Positions 25,349-39,183 of a stretch of 64,000 nt of DNA are shown here, in pieces (the stretch's first letter is position 1; every line of letters starts with the position of its first letter). The notes under the pieces are model-generated. The model was not told where the DNA came from. It ran no database searches and saw only the letters and a list, made by a program, of their open reading frames with translations. A program made the translations under genes and the position numbers. This DNA comes from Lasiosphaeria ovina. Its lineage: Eukaryota; Ascomycota; Sordariomycetes; Sordariales; Lasiosphaeriaceae. Location: positions 3,410,001 to 3,474,000 of the forward strand of contig JAULSN010000001.1 in assembly GCA_033439765.1 (NCBI GenBank), in the 5' to 3' direction.

Positions 25349-26515
25349 CAGCCGACTCAACACAACACAGGCTCTGGTACCTCAATGGCACGATAATATT
25401 CTGTATTTTTTCTCATTTATGACTCGCCATTTGACTTTTTTCATCTTTTTTTGTTTTCTCTTCAGACGATGCCATGTCAAAAACCAAAAGATGGAAAAAT
25501 GTAATGCCCAAGCAGCAGATTAACCCTCTTGTCTTTACTCCTTATTGTTCATTTCCACTTTGGGTCACTTTTTTACAATTTTTTGACAGGAGTTCCGGAA
25601 GGTGCACACTTGGGGTGTTTGCGCTTTTGGTGTTTGGAAATACCTAAGGTACCAGGTACCGTACCTTGCCTACCTTGATGGCTTCATTCTTTTTTGGATT
25701 CTTCTTTTTTGGGGGTCTAGGCTTATTCGCATGGGAAAGAACCCCTGGAAACCCGCCGTACATGTACCCCCGATGGGTTCGCGGACAGTCGTTTTTTTTA
25801 CACTACCACCCATGGGGAGGCGTGTACCTAGGTACCCAAAAGGTACCAGATACCGTACCCGATAGCTTTTGGTAGACGAGGAGCTTTTGACAAAAAGAAT
25901 TGCACATGTCCATCAATTAAATACCCACACAGATCCATGCATACCTACTTGCCTTACATTTGCGCGCCTTTCGCCTCTCTTTCTGCACAATGCAAATGGC
26001 AACCACGTTGACTGTTCCCGCGAGTTGACGTTGAGTACTCCATACAGTGTGGTCCGAGTATCCGAGTTCACTGTGCAGATGTGGAGTGTGGTGCATCTCG
26101 AATCAGCCTTTCACGGCCGGATTCTGGGCCTCGGCTGCCTGCGGGCTTCTCTCACTTGCTCGCTCGGCTGAGTCGCCCATTCTTGAAGAACTGGGCCGAC
26201 TTGCAGGTAGGCTGGCAGGCTGGCAGGCAAAGCGGGAGGCTGTTTTGTTTCCGACCCCCTTCGGCAGTCAGTCAGTAAGGCATTCTCTTGTTTGTATCCG
26301 CAGTTATATGCAACAATGGGGGTGGGCGGATATTAACCGTCAGACGTGTGAGTAAGAACGGATCTCTCTTTTGCCTTTTTAGGCTTTCGAGCATTTGGTC
26401 TTTGCATGCAGGCAATTGCCCTGGAAAGGGAAAAAACGCTCGGATTGTGAACAGCAAAAAGACCTGCAGCCTACAGGTAAGGTAATGTACTTCGTAAGGT
26501 AGGGCTAGCCACAGA

Positions 26516-26520
<5 letters not shown>

Positions 26521-26551
<31 letters not shown>

Positions 26552-26584
26552 CGGGCTGATGGCTTGCTTGCTTGCTTGCTTGCT
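26521..26584. repeat. (CT)n and (GCTT)n adjacent microsatellites
   Basis: A 28-base CT dinucleotide run (26521-26548) is followed after 13 bases by a GCTT tetranucleotide array (26562-26584). Both are in non-coding DNA. Confidence 0.9.
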
Positions 26585-29500
26585 GTGCCTGAACATGCGG
26601 GAAAAGAACAAGTCCAATCAAGCCCATCGTACCGAATCAAGAAGCATGCGGCCCCCCCGCCCTCCTCTTTTATTCTTGCATTGTTTGCTGATAATATAAT
26701 AATGGCGTGGATCTCCTGTCATGGTCTTCGTCTCTGTCTGACTGACTCCATCTCGTTTCTTCTCTCGTAATTTCTCTCTTCCAAGCCTTTTTGTGATTAT
26801 CCCCGACCCGCTGTGGCTTGCTGCTGCCTTGGATTGTAGGTAGGGATTTCCACCACTTCGGCGTCTTATTACCTAGAACAGTGCTCCGTACGGGTCGGGT
26901 ACACTAAGATTTTTGAAACCGCGGGGATTGGGATTATTTGGCAGCTTACGCTCCGGCGGGACCTGACAGGAAAGAAGACGGGGGGGGGGGGGCTCGGATC
27001 ATGGCACATCACATGCTGAGTTGGAACTTGGACATATCGCTGCACAGCGCATACGCTGTACGGGGATAGGCAAGTGTAAGTTATTTGGAAGATCAACCAC
27101 ACCCCCTTCCAGGTTCCGTCCGTCCCATCTCATGCCCATCCACCGAGGGCAAAGCCAAGCTCAGAAGCGAGCATCGGAAACCGAAGTGCGCGAGCGAGCG
27201 CGCAACCTGAAGCAGCCACCCAGACCCAGCCCAGCCCTACCTCGAGACCCCTCCATATAAGCGCGAAGGGCGCGCAATTGGGGCCCTTGGGGGGGAAGGC
27301 GAAGGCTTCCGCCCCCAGAGCCGAGACTGGAGACTGAAGACCAATGGATTGGTATCGGACTTTTGGAACATGCACATCACCTTCGCCATCCATCCATCGG
27401 TCCCCCATGCCCGGCCCCATTCCCCATCTCCATCCCCAGGGCACGCCCAGAGATTTAGATCGAGAGCACAGGAGAAACGAAAGTTTAGTAGAAAAACGGA
27501 AGGCACGGATAGCAGGACAGTCTCCGTGAGATGTTCATCTCGGTCCCGACCGACCTTTTGATCAAAAAAGCGCCCGCTCACTCACTTGGGAGTTTTGAAA
27601 TCAGCGCCGCGGCGTGCCGTGGAGATGAAATACGTAGTGTAGTATGATGACGTGCAATTCCGCCGAAAAGTATCCACTGTTACATGTACGAAGTACCGCC
27701 TGGGGGAAGAGGATTAGGAGGGGGTGTGTGGGGAACGCTGAAAAGAAACAACACTGCCCCCCGATCTTGACACTCCCGGCCCGCCGCCTCCCCCCCTCCC
27801 GGCCATGGATGTTTCTCCTCGTCTTCCATTGCCCTGCTTGCCGGACCGAGTTTGGTGTGTGCGTGTGAGGACGGGTCCCTAGAGCGGTCCCTGCTTCCCA
27901 TCCCTCACGGCCGGCTGTTAGGTTGCCAGATATTATTTCCTCCTGGTTACGTAGTACCTCGGTCGCACTACAGAACGAGAGAGGGAACCGTGGGAATGGA
28001 AGAACCATGGAAGAAGCGAGAAAAACCGGGCGATTCCACAAGCTGTGCCGCTCCAAGGGAAGGGGGAAGGGAGCGGAAGGAAGCAGGGCAGCGCGAGGGA
28101 GAGAGACACACGCAGAGAGAGCCTCACCTTAATTATAAATTTAGCCAGGCACATACAACCTACCTACATACATGGACGCACAATACCTGGGGAGGTAGGG
28201 AGGTACGGTACCCTGGCCTGGAATATTTTTTCCCGCATCCGTCGCGCGTTTCCCTTTTTTGGTTCTGTCTTTTCTCATCATCCCGACGGATGATATAATA
28301 TACCTACAACACACAAGATCACGGCGTGGCGTGGGTACGCCGCAAGAACCACAATAAAAACTCCGTCCCCTACCTGTCCAGTTCCTGTTTTACATGCCCC
28401 AAACTTGGGAAGAAACACGCGTAAAAGACGAGATTAACACGCGCATACGCACACACAGGGCTCAGAGAGACACACCGTCGGAGAGGTAAGGAAACGCCCG
28501 GCATTTTTGAGGAGTCAGCAGGCGGCGGCGGCGCCGCCGCGGATGTGCGCGGTCCGCGGTGAGAGGCCAAGGTGACAAAGAAGACAAAAATGTGATACAT
28601 TTTGGCTTGCTCGTTTCCGCGCGCGCCCCGCACACCCGCGCATGTCGCGGCGCCGCGCGTATTGTGAATCCGATGGGCTGCAAAAAAACCCCCCCCCAAA
28701 AAAAAACTTGTAACAAAGCGGCACTTTTAGTCATTGGTTCCCAAGTTCCTTCTCGGTCTTTTTTTGGCCGCCGGCGGCCGGTTCGATATCCGCAGTCACG
28801 GCTTCAGGTTAACAAGGTTAGGTAACCTGGGGTGTTCTCTGGAAACAAGAATTTCTTGGCCCCTTCACAAACCACTCCAGTTGTGTTCCTGTAAAAAAGA
28901 GGGTCGTAGCCTCGATAGCTACCTATAAATAAGAGTGGAGAGATTGGCGCATAGTAAAACATGAAAAATGATCCTTTTTGTTTTTTCCCTTTTGTTTCCC
29001 TGGGTCTCGGCGTCTTCCTTCAGTCCGTGTGTACGCTCGCTCTCCCATCCCTTGGTGGACATGGCAACATGCGAACAGTGGGGTCAGCAGAGCCGACAAA
29101 ACCCCACGCACTTGCGGCACCGCTCTAGCCCTGTGGCAGGCAAGAGCCTGCGGGGATGATGCATCTACACAGTATTCATCCATCCATGGATGCGGCGGTG
29201 GTCGACGGATGCCGAGGCGGAGTTGCGAGCGGCGGGGAGATTGCCGGGATGCTCAAAACGAAAGACACAAGACACCTGTTGCGGGTATCAGTGTCTCTAG
29301 CTCACGTGAATAAACCAGTGATTTCCCGGACCCCACCTGCCAAGTTTGTTTCGTTTCTGGCAGGTGCTCTGTTTCGGGACTCGGGGGCGCTGCCGTTGAT
29401 GAGCCCTACCAAGCCCAAGGAGCCAGGGGTGCTCCCGTTCACAATAAGCGCCACATCCGCGGCCTTGGTACCCCGAGCTTCCATTGCCGCTCCACGATTT

Positions 29501-32500
29501 ACCTTCCCGTTCTTTGTTAGCTTCGAGTTTGCGGGACAGATGGCTGTGTACTTCTTTAGTCACGGATCCTTTTTCTCGCTTCTTCTCTTGTCCCTATTGT
29601 GCGATTCCCACGTGTACTTATTTGACTAGCGTGCGCCGAAGAGGAAGGTAGGCAGGAGACGGACCGAGAGGAATCTTAGGACCGACCCTTTCCCCCTTCT
29701 GGGAAACGTGGGAACGAAAAGACAGCTCCGGGGACGCCACGGCTCGTACTCCGTGCCTCAGTCGAGACACGTTAGCTCCGTACGGCATAAGGTAATCATC
29801 AAAGATGCCAGAACCGCCAGAGGCCGTATTCCGACCCGTATTCCGGGGTGTCGCGCCTAGCCCCTCCCACCCCACCGGCGCCGCGCTTGGCAAAACCAGG
29901 CCTCATTTCCATTGCATTATGGACGGATACATAGCAACGGTATCCATTACGCTTGGCTTTAATCATCGGCAACTGACAAATACCTGCCTCAGGTGCTACT
30001 TGGCTCTCACCTCCTCTATCCGCTCTATTCTTTTTAGCACTGGCCTCCTTCATACTTAGTACACTAATTTGACTCTATCTGGAAGCGCATTTGCGCCAAG
30101 CTGTAAGTGGAAGCTAGCAAAGGGGGCAAATGGAAGGGGAGCCCTGGCTAGGGCGGCGCTCAGCGATTCGATACGGAATGTTCCGTACCTACTCCGTACC
30201 CCTAGAAGAGAACCGGTCAGCTGCTGACTGCTGCCCTGAAATCCTCTCATCGGCTCGGGCACACTTTTTCTACTAATAGTAAGGTTAAGTACGCACTTGA
30301 TCGCTTTCGGTTATAACTATCTTCGTCATTCAAGGGGCTGTTTGGGGAAAGGGGGACCAGACTGGGATGAGCTGGGCTGGTGACCGGCTGCTCTGTATGA
30401 ACGGATGCATACATACCTACCTAGGCGCATACCACAACCTCTGAACGTGTGTGTCTGTGCTCAGGTAAGGGCAGGGAGACAGAAGGGAGAGAAATGCTGC
30501 CGGAGTTCACTCCGGGCTGTCGCGCGTAAACAGGCTCTCTCCACTGTGGCCGCGACCCCGTAGGGCGCCAAGTCACGGTAGCTTTGCCATGTCACCAGGC
30601 ACAGTGTCTTCCTTCCCCTAGCTACTACGTACTAGTAGTCTGTCTACCTTACTTAAGGAGGTACGGTATTGGTAGTTGGGCGCTTCTAGGTACAACGAAT
30701 GCCCTATATATGGGACGATTAAACACTGCGTTAAGCCAAGGGACGGCATCAGGGCCGGAGCGATGTGGTCCTAACGGCGTCAATCCTTGTATCAAACTCA
30801 TTAAACAACCCAGCAGCACTATCGCGGATTTCATATCTCGGTCTAACGAAAATGGAGGCAGTCGACACTGAGAGGGGGAGAGGATGAATGACTAAAACAC
30901 TGATTGTAACTTGGATTGTTGCATGCATGTATGTGAGCATCCTTGGGTCGTTTCCAGGGTCTTTTGTCGCAATTTGTGATGCTGCCTCGACTTTGTATAC
31001 ACAAATTCAGCATTCAGCCCGTTGTACTTAGTACCAAGGTTAGTGTAAAGACGGACGGCTTTACTGGCGGATGCGCTAGACAATTGACCCGGTATGGGAT
31101 GGCAAGGCAGCCCGGGTCAGGCACGTATCTACTATGTAAGGTATTTACCGAAGCATGCATTTAATCTAATCAATGGATGGATGGCATGTGTGACACAACC
31201 TTAAGCGGCTCCTTTTTATTTTTTGGGCTTAAAAGGAACTCCCACCTGGCCTGGCTGTTACTTCACGCTTCAACGGAGCTTCCTATTTTTGTAAGACAGC
31301 CCGTTTGAAATGCCGGAAACCAAGGCGTCGGGTTGCCTTTGCAAAAGGCCCCGGCAGGAGCGTCGTGGCGTCGTCCTTTCCGTCCCGTGTCGAACCATAA
31401 CTAGCCCTAATAATCGGCGCGGTGCATCACGCAAATTTCCTGTGTGCAATTATCTTCTTTGCTTTTGCCTGGAGATAGCAGGCCTAGACAAGGAAGCAAG
31501 CAGGGATAAGCAGGAATAAAAGAAAATTCAGGTGGCAGGGCGTGAGAGCGTCCCCGGCTTGGTTCTAGACTTGGACTTGGAGAGGAGAGACTCGATCGGA
31601 TCTCCCATCTCACAATTTGGACCCCTGCGTGACCAACAACAAAATCCGACACACGGTTTAGTCGAATAAAACCAGCGTCCTGTTTGGATTCTCATCACGC
31701 GCGCACACCTCATTCTCGGCTTTCGGATGGCTAATTGAACTTTTCCCCAAAAAGCACAACTAACAAAGATATGGAAACAAGCCAAGAAACGAAAAACACT
31801 ATGGGAAAGAAACAACTTTGTGCACAATGGGGGCGGATTTGGTGGGGGGGATAGAATGGGAATGGGTTTCCCCGCCACACCACCACGGATCCATCCCATC
31901 TCGCTACGTTGATCTTCTCTTCCTTCTCGACCTTCTAGAAACCCCGGAGAGAATGGAACCCAAAGCCCGTCCAAGGCACGGTAAAAGCCATCAAGGTAAC
32001 CCTTCCCTCCGAAAGAATAATAATTTGCAACTTCGCCCTCCTTCCTAAATCCCCGTCGGGATCAGTACATACCTACCTAAGATAGGTAAGAAACAACTTT
32101 GCACCAAGGGTCTTCCCCCATATTGCATTTTCCGCGGCGCCACATATTCGACAAGATAGCGTGACACGGTATCTCTCCCCGACATCCAGTGACATCGGGA
32201 GGTAAATTTGTAGATTAAGCCTCAGGCGACTGAGACTGAGACTGAGACCAAGACCGGTCACTGACCAGGCCGACCCGCCTTTGGCCAACATAATATTTTG
32301 TGTAAGTCGAGGTCAACCCGTACTTGTTTCCTTTATCATTTTTTATGTAACAATGCAGGTTGATTCCAAGTCCAGTCAACTTCATCTAGCCTTAACATAT
32401 AATGGGTCTAAGCCACAGCGTAAGAGAGCATGAATGAATGGAATGGGTCTATATAGCACACGCCTTACCTCGCCGCTTGCGCCGCGCATAGGGCTCTGAT

Positions 32501-35420
32501 ATGACGGGGAACTGATGTGACAGCAAATAGTCTTAACTCTTTCCCGCCTCAGTTTGGGCAAATAATGGGCTGTGTTAATGGGCGATGGCGTGACAAGTGG
32601 TAGCACAAGAACTAACTAGAAGCAAAAAAGAACAGGCCCGCCTCATCCTCCCTCCGCCTCCGCCTCCCCATCCTGTTCCTCTTCCTCCTGCTGCCCTCTC
32701 ACTCTGCCCTATCCCCGCCCCCCCCAATCAACCTAACCCATACCCATGTGAGTTACTATCTACTAGCATTTTTTTTTAGCAGGCAAAGGCACATCTTGTT
32801 TTCTGGCTGTGGTGCGTCGAGAGGGGTCTGTGAGCCATCTGTTTTATGGTATACGGAAGAGTAGCGGGGGGTTTTTTTTAGTGTTGTTGCGGGATACACT
32901 GAGTTCCCGGTTGGGTAGTCAATTTATTAGTTGGTGTGTATGGAGGAAGAAAACAGCCACCACCCGCCCAGAGCCAGTGGCGGCGGCGTGGTCAGTTTGT
33001 TTCTCTGGGTGGTGCAGGGGGAGACCAAAGGAATCGGCGAGCTGTGCCGCATGCGTGCCGTTGCAAAAACCGAATCGTCTTTTTCTGCCTCAATCTCTCC
33101 CTCCACATCGTCCGTCCGTCCGTCCCCCACTTCCCGCCGGCCCATCTCGGAAGAGAAACACCGAATCAGGGCGTTGTTCGAGGTGTGAGTGGCGGGGATG
33201 GCCCTGCAGAGTGTGTGTGCATGTACAGCATCAGCATGCCTACATTAGTGTAAACAAGAGCGAGCAATGGGTCCTGCGTCAGGCAAGCCCCCTCCATCCC
33301 TCTCCTTTGGCATGATGTTATCTCCTAGATACGCAGTAGGTAGGTCTCTAACCAACAAACCTTACCCCTCCCCCCAATTTCATAGTCCATCTCCTCGGTC
33401 ACCTGCCCGTGGCCGGGGCCAACTTGGCCAAGCCGTGGCCGCCGATGGCTTGTTGATGAAACGGCACAGGGCAGGAAGAGAGAGAGCGGCAGAGGACTGG
33501 GTGTATGTAGATGCAGTATGTTTGTATGTACATACCGGAGAGGAAGAAAAGGGGTGGTGGCAGCAACCATGGTCCCGATACATTGGAGAGGAGAGGAAAC
33601 GAGATGGACCCCCATCATGACGCCCCGAATGTTATGTCCTCGTGGAATTGCACGTCTTGGCCGGCTGGGTACAGTCCGAGTAGAGGTTGCCTTCAGTCCG
33701 AGAACGGACACAAATTCTCCATAGACGTCTGCTAGATCAGATAGGGGCCTAAAGTTAAGGTACGGGTAATCGTAAGATGCACGCTTCCCTTTTCTTTTGT
33801 TTTAACCTCTGTTTTCCCCCGGTTCCGTGGCTGTTTTAGCAGCTTTTGATAGGGAGGTACGAATAAGGTTTCCACGTACGTAGCATGTAATTCCTTATTG
33901 AATCCATTTTCACTGTCTTTGGTGAGCTTGGGTTGCATGGTCACCCCCCTAAGGTGTGATTCGGGCAGCAAGTCTGCAGACTGCTTGGGAGAGACAGGGA
34001 CAGAGAAGAGCGAGCGGCATTCGCATTCTTTCGGAAGTGCGAGAGCCAAGACCACAGCTCCGACAGCAGAGATTTGGGAGACAGTGATGCTCTACCCTGC
34101 CCTGCCTTGGGCATGACGGTAACGGCTCCCATGGGTGGTGGATAGATACCGCCGTCGGTATTGGAAGTGACCGACACTCCGCCCGGACCCTCTCTTGCGT
34201 CTCGGGGCCAGACAAATGCTTCGGTCGCGGCTCGACCTTCGTCGACCATGCATACAGACTTTGGGTGGTACACTAGTATTCGCGAGGCTCCGTCGACTAA
34301 GCAAGCGAGCTAACGACGATCGGCGCCTAAAAGCATGCGGTGCTCAATGTGGCTGCAACCAAACACCAGACAACCCTGGCGGAGGGGGAGTGGGAGGTTG
34401 AAGGTTGCGCTTGGATTGCTGATCGCTCGGAATCCTGGGCAGCTCGCAAGCCACCAGCCGTCAACGCCCGGTAAGTTCCATCCGTGGACAGCCAGGGACG
34501 GCTCAAGCCCGGGTGCCCGCTATTGCATATTCCGGGGGAAACAAGGTACAGTACAATACTGCAGCCCGCAGATGTATGCACCGTACGAATACATACTTAC
34601 ATGCCAGTGCAATCATGTAGACGCCGTGGGACTGGGGAACACGACCAACAAGAAGCACGCGCTTCAGGGCTCTGTCCGAGTGCCCAGTGGTGCGACAGTG
34701 GCAGCGCAGGCCCTCCCTGATTCCCTCTGCAGCCCTGTGAGCGGTGACAACCAACGACATGCAAACCAGATGGCTCCCCGGATGGGAAATGCCGTGGGAA
34801 TCCCGTCGAGGTTCCTGGAGCAAAGCAGTGAGGTCTTCTCCATTGCGTTGTAACGAACAGAATGCCCCGATAGTAGTGCTGGCACCCTTTATGTCGTGGC
34901 AACCAACTTGCAACCAACTTGCAATCAAGGCATGTCGGTATGTATGTATGTACCCAACCTGGAACGCGAAGAGGAACAGGATGCTGTACTCCGTACATAC
35001 CTTACTTTGCAGTGCAGCGAGTGTAACAGAAGAGAGATCATCCACGGATCCATGTCAGTATGGATGTCGGTAGAGCTCAAATCTGATGTGTCAGCTGCCA
35101 GCTAGCAACAGGTTCCAACGGCCGCGATTCCCGCCAGCCTCAGCCTAGGGCGATTGGCGTTGGGTTTCGGGGAGCAGCCGACACTTCGAACTTTGACAGC
35201 CTCCATTTAGACCTTACCTTCCCGATTAGGTTCTTCATGTCGGAGTTTAGCCACACAGCCATGCAAAGCCACAACGGCGGGGGGAAACGGCCAAGCCACA
35301 GCGGCCCGTGCTCGCTGCTTCAGTGTGGGGCAATCTGGAGAGGCCAGCAATCAACTACGGCGCCGCCGAAGGCCCGGAAGCTCACTGGTAGGGCAGTTGT
35401 CGACGGCGTCCTCAACGCGG

Positions 35421-35425
35421 CCAAT
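35421..35425 (+). promoter_or_regulatory. CCAAT box upstream of the ER mannosidase gene
   Basis: A CCAAT pentamer (GGCCAATTC) lies 316 bp before the chosen start codon at 35741, a usual distance for a HAP-complex site in this group. I found no clear unfolded-protein-response element close by. Confidence 0.3.
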
Positions 35426-35740
35426 TCATCGAACAATCATTTCATTCCATCAATCTCGAATCAGCGCTGCCGTTGCCGACACACCGGGCCGATGACAGGC
35501 CTTTAACTCCACCACAGCACGCACAACATCAAGTTTCACAACACACACAGACGCGGCACATGTGGCCGTCTCGCAGTCGCAGCATCCGCCGCATTCGCAG
35601 CATCCGCCGCATTCCCACTCGCAATCGCATCTGCATCCGCATCCGAGACAGGTGATGCCTCTGCGGGCATGTGCTCATTGGCTGCCGGTTCTCATGGCTC
35701 CCAGCCCGCCGCCGCCTGCACCTCTCGCCGATTACGCCTG

Positions 35741-38700
35741 ATGCCGCCGTCGCCATGGCCTCCTCGTTGGACCTGGACCTGGTCTCTCTTGCCATGGCTC
35801 CTGGCCTTCGTCCTTGTTTCGTGGCCCCCCCCCGCCGCGGCCATGCGACCCGGCCGCGTGCGCGACTTGCGCCAGGAGACCGTCGGCATGTTCTACCATG
35901 GCTTTGACAGCTACATGGCCGTCGCATTCCCGGAAGACGAGGTATGCACACCCTGCGCTCGCCCTGTAGGGCGTGCCGTGGCCACCGTGGCCACCCTGAC
36001 CCCGACCCCGATCCCGATCCCGATCCCTCCGGTCTTGTGTTTCGGGACCATGATGACAATTATCATGAGTGCGATGCTGATGCAGAAGCCGCACAGCTAC
36101 GCCCCGTATCCTGCACGCCCCTGACGCGCGATTCAAGGAACCCCCGAAACTTTGAGCTCAACGACGTGCTCGGGAACTACTCCCTGACCCTGATCGACAG
36201 CCTGTCTACCCTGGCCATCCTTGCGTCCGCCCCTCCGGAAGACGGGAACACGGGCCCCAGGGCCCTGGCCGATTTCCAGAACGGCGTGGCCCACCTGGTC
36301 CGCCAGTACGGTGACGGCCGCCCCGGCGCTTCGGGCGTCGGGCTGCGCGGCCGGGGCTTCGATGTCGACAGCAAAGTTCAGGTGTTCGAGACGGTCATCC
36401 GGGGAGTCGGAGGCCTGCTCAGCGCCCACCTGTTTGCCATTGGCGCGCTGCCCATCACCGGGTACCACCCCCGAAGCCCGGGAGACGACCCTCTGCATCC
36501 GTCGCCCGTTGCCTGGCCGAACGGGCTGAGATACGATGGCCAGCTGCTTCGCTTGGCCCTAGATCTGGGACAGAGGCTTCTCCCGGCCTTCTTTTCCAAG
36601 ACTGGCATGCCGTACCCACGCGTCAATCTGCGCCACGGCATTCCCTTCTACGCTAACTCGCCCCTGCACGACGTGCCCCCGGGTGCTAGCGGTGCCGAGG
36701 GACCTGCCGAGATCACCGAGACGTGCAGCGCCGGGGCCGGCTCTCTGGTGCTGGAATTCACTGTTCTCAGCCGCCTCGCCGGCGACCCGCGCTTTGAGCA
36801 GCTTGCCAAGCGAGCCTTCTGGGCCGTCTGGTACCGGAAGAGCCAGATAGGCCTCATCGGTGCCGGTGTCGACGCCGAGCACGGACATTGGATAGGAGCC
36901 TACTCCGTGATTGGCGCCGGCGCCGACAGCTTCTTCGAGTACGCTCTGAAGTCGCACATCCTCCTTTCGGGCCATGAGCTTCCTAACAGAACTGCTGCTC
37001 TGCTGCACCCCGGTGCCGGGTCTGACTGGATGGACCCGAACACCCTCTTTGCTCCCCTCAGTGACACTGAAAACTCACCCGACTCGTTTCTCGAGGCTTG
37101 GCATCATGCACACGCCGCCATCAAGCGTCACCTCTACAGCGAGAAGGACCATCCCCACTACGAGACGGTCAATCTGTGGACTGGCTCGCTAGCGTCCAAT
37201 TGGGTTGATAGCTTAGGGGCTTACTACTCGGGCCTTCTCGTGCTTGCCGGCGAGGTAGACGAAGCTATCGAGACCAACCTGCTCTACACTGCCATATGGA
37301 CCCGCTACTCTGCGCTTCCAGAGCGATGGTCCATCAAAGACAAGACTGTCGAGGGTGGCCTCGGGTGGTGGCCGTTGCGGCCCGAGTTTATCGAGTCGAC
37401 ATACCACCTGTATCGTGCTACTAAGGATCCCTGGTATCTGTACGTTGGTGAAATGGTCCTCCGGGACATTCGGAGACGGTGCTGGACCCCGTGCGGCTGG
37501 GCCGGTCTGCAGAACGTCTTGGATGGGGAGAAGAGCGACCGCATGGAGAGCTTTTTCCTGGGCGAGACAACTAAGTATATGTACCTCCTCTTTGATGACT
37601 CGCATCCGCTGAACAAGCTCGACGAGGCCTATGTCTTCACCACCGAAGGCCATCCGCTTATCATTCCAAGAGCGAGGCCGAGCGGCAAACCCCGCCGGCC
37701 GCAATCTGGTGGCAAGGAGCTGGCAGTTTACTACGACGAGAGCTATACCAACCAGTGTCCAGCGCGCCCGGCCATCACCCCCCTCACGGGCTCCGTGACG
37801 GCAGCCAGGGAGGACATATACCACGCTGCTCGGATGCTGGACCTGCATCTGATAGACAACTCTGGCTCGGATTCCGAGTCTGACAGGCCTGCGGCCAAAT
37901 CCGAGTTCACGCTCTTCCCCTGGACGCTTCCTCCCGAGTTACTTCCGGGCGATGGCATGTGCTCAAAGGTCTACCAGCCTCTCGAAGTCACGTTGGAGTT
38001 TGCCGCAAACGCCCAGCAGGTAGTCGGGGGTAGTGCCTTCAACTTTATGGTGGGGTCCCAAAATATGGAGCGCTTAAGTGCAGACCGTATCCGAGTGTCC
38101 AGCCTCTCGGGCTTAAAGGTGGCGATGCGGCTGGAGGACGACGCCGGGGATCGCGAGTGGCGAGTTAACCGCGTCAATGGCGTCCCGCTGGGTCGGGACG
38201 AATTTGTCGTCCTGGACCGAGCCATCCTCGGGGATCTTTCGGACCCTAGGTTCAATCTCGTCCGAGACCAGGTCGTCGTGAAGCTGCATCAGCTGCACCA
38301 GGTTCAAGTGTCCCAGAACGGGACAGCTGGCGTTGATGCGCCAGATATGCGGCACGAAGAGGATGACGATGTTGAAGATGATGATTTCGATGATGACGTG
38401 GATGCTGCATCACAAGACGACTCTGATGCCCGTCCATATACAGCCACCTCGCGAGTCACGGAGATTGGATCCTTTGTAAAATCACTGCTTAGAAATGTGG
38501 TCGCCTCGTTGGATCTCCAGGTCTCGAATGCGTCGACGGCTGCCCTTCTCGGCAATAAGGGAGGTGCCGGCGGCCGACCCCAACCCTACAACCTCGTCAT
38601 AAACCAGACTGCCGTGACACCGACGGGTGTGGGCGCCGCGCCGCTACCCGCCGTCAACGTACCTTCGGGCGCCCCCGTGCCCGAGTTCGGCCCCGTCCCC

Positions 38701-39183
38701 CGCGGCATCTTCCCGTGGACCACAGTCTACGCGGCTGGCGACGCTTGCGCCGGGCCGCTCCCAGAAGCAGCGTCCCGCGACCACCAGGTCATGGTGATGC
38801 GGCGCGGAGGCTGCAGCTTCAGCGCCAAGCTCGCCAACATCCCCGCCTACCAGCCCGCGGCAGCGTCGCTGCAGCTCGTCGTCGTGGTGTCGGACGAGGA
38901 CGAGGACGAGACAGGCGAGGCCGACTCGTACCGCGCCTACGCGCTCTCAACCGCAGCCGCCAACCTCGCCCGCCCGCTTCTCGACGAGCCACAGCTCACG
39001 CCCGGCGGTATCCCCCGGCGCCACCCCATCGCAATGCTTCTCGTCGCCGGCGGCGACAACGCGTACCGTCACCTCGCCATGGCTGATGCAGTTGGCCTGT
39101 CGAGGCGGTATTACATCGAGAGCCAGGGGTCGCGGGTCAGGAATATCATTGTCGACGAGGGCGACGCCGGTGCTACCATGTGA
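35741..39183 (+). CDS. mnl1: ER degradation-enhancing alpha-mannosidase-like protein (GH47, PA domain)
   Basis: Trims mannose from misfolded glycoproteins in the ER lumen to mark them for ER-associated degradation (Htm1/Mnl1/EDEM family). Exons 35741-35941 and 36097-39183 give 1095 aa; the phase-0 intron splits the conserved AFPEDE/LRP motif. An N-terminal hydrophobic signal (SLLPWLLAFVLVSW) is followed by MFYHGFDSYM. GH47 hallmarks include VQVFETVIRGVGGLLSAHL (near residue 165), GAGADSFFEY (near 344), WWPLRPEFIESTYHLYR (near 497) and the calcium-ligand motif VFTTEGHPL (near 583). A very acidic segment lies near residues 815-843. A protease-associated domain with MRRGGCSFSAKLANI follows at about 920-1065. 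The length exceeds yeast Mnl1 because of this C-terminal part. An in-frame ATG at 35669 would add 24 residues; 35741 was preferred because it puts the hydrophobic core closest to the N-terminus. Confidence 0.95.

Larger units (their letters stand above)
25349..35740. other. Gene-poor stretch (about 10.4 kb) with the mannosidase promoter at its right end
   Basis: No gene is supported. Open frames (up to 172 codons at 34335-34853) look random. The 3' UTR of the 23250 gene occupies the left end, with T-rich tracts around 25430-25580. The stretch holds (CT)n at 26521-26548, (GCTT)n at 26562-26584, a GC-rich palindromic patch at 28522-28660 and several palindromic ACCTAGGTA or CTCCGTAC motifs. A degenerate CGCAGCATCCGC repeat lies at about 35575-35640, just before the next gene. 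Confidence 0.6.

Noticed and set aside
29297..29629. Opposed frames of 157 (plus) and 88 (minus) codons, the plus one with a hydrophobic C-terminus
   Set aside because: The hydrophobic run comes from a T/C-rich tract, and no start context or conservation signal is visible.
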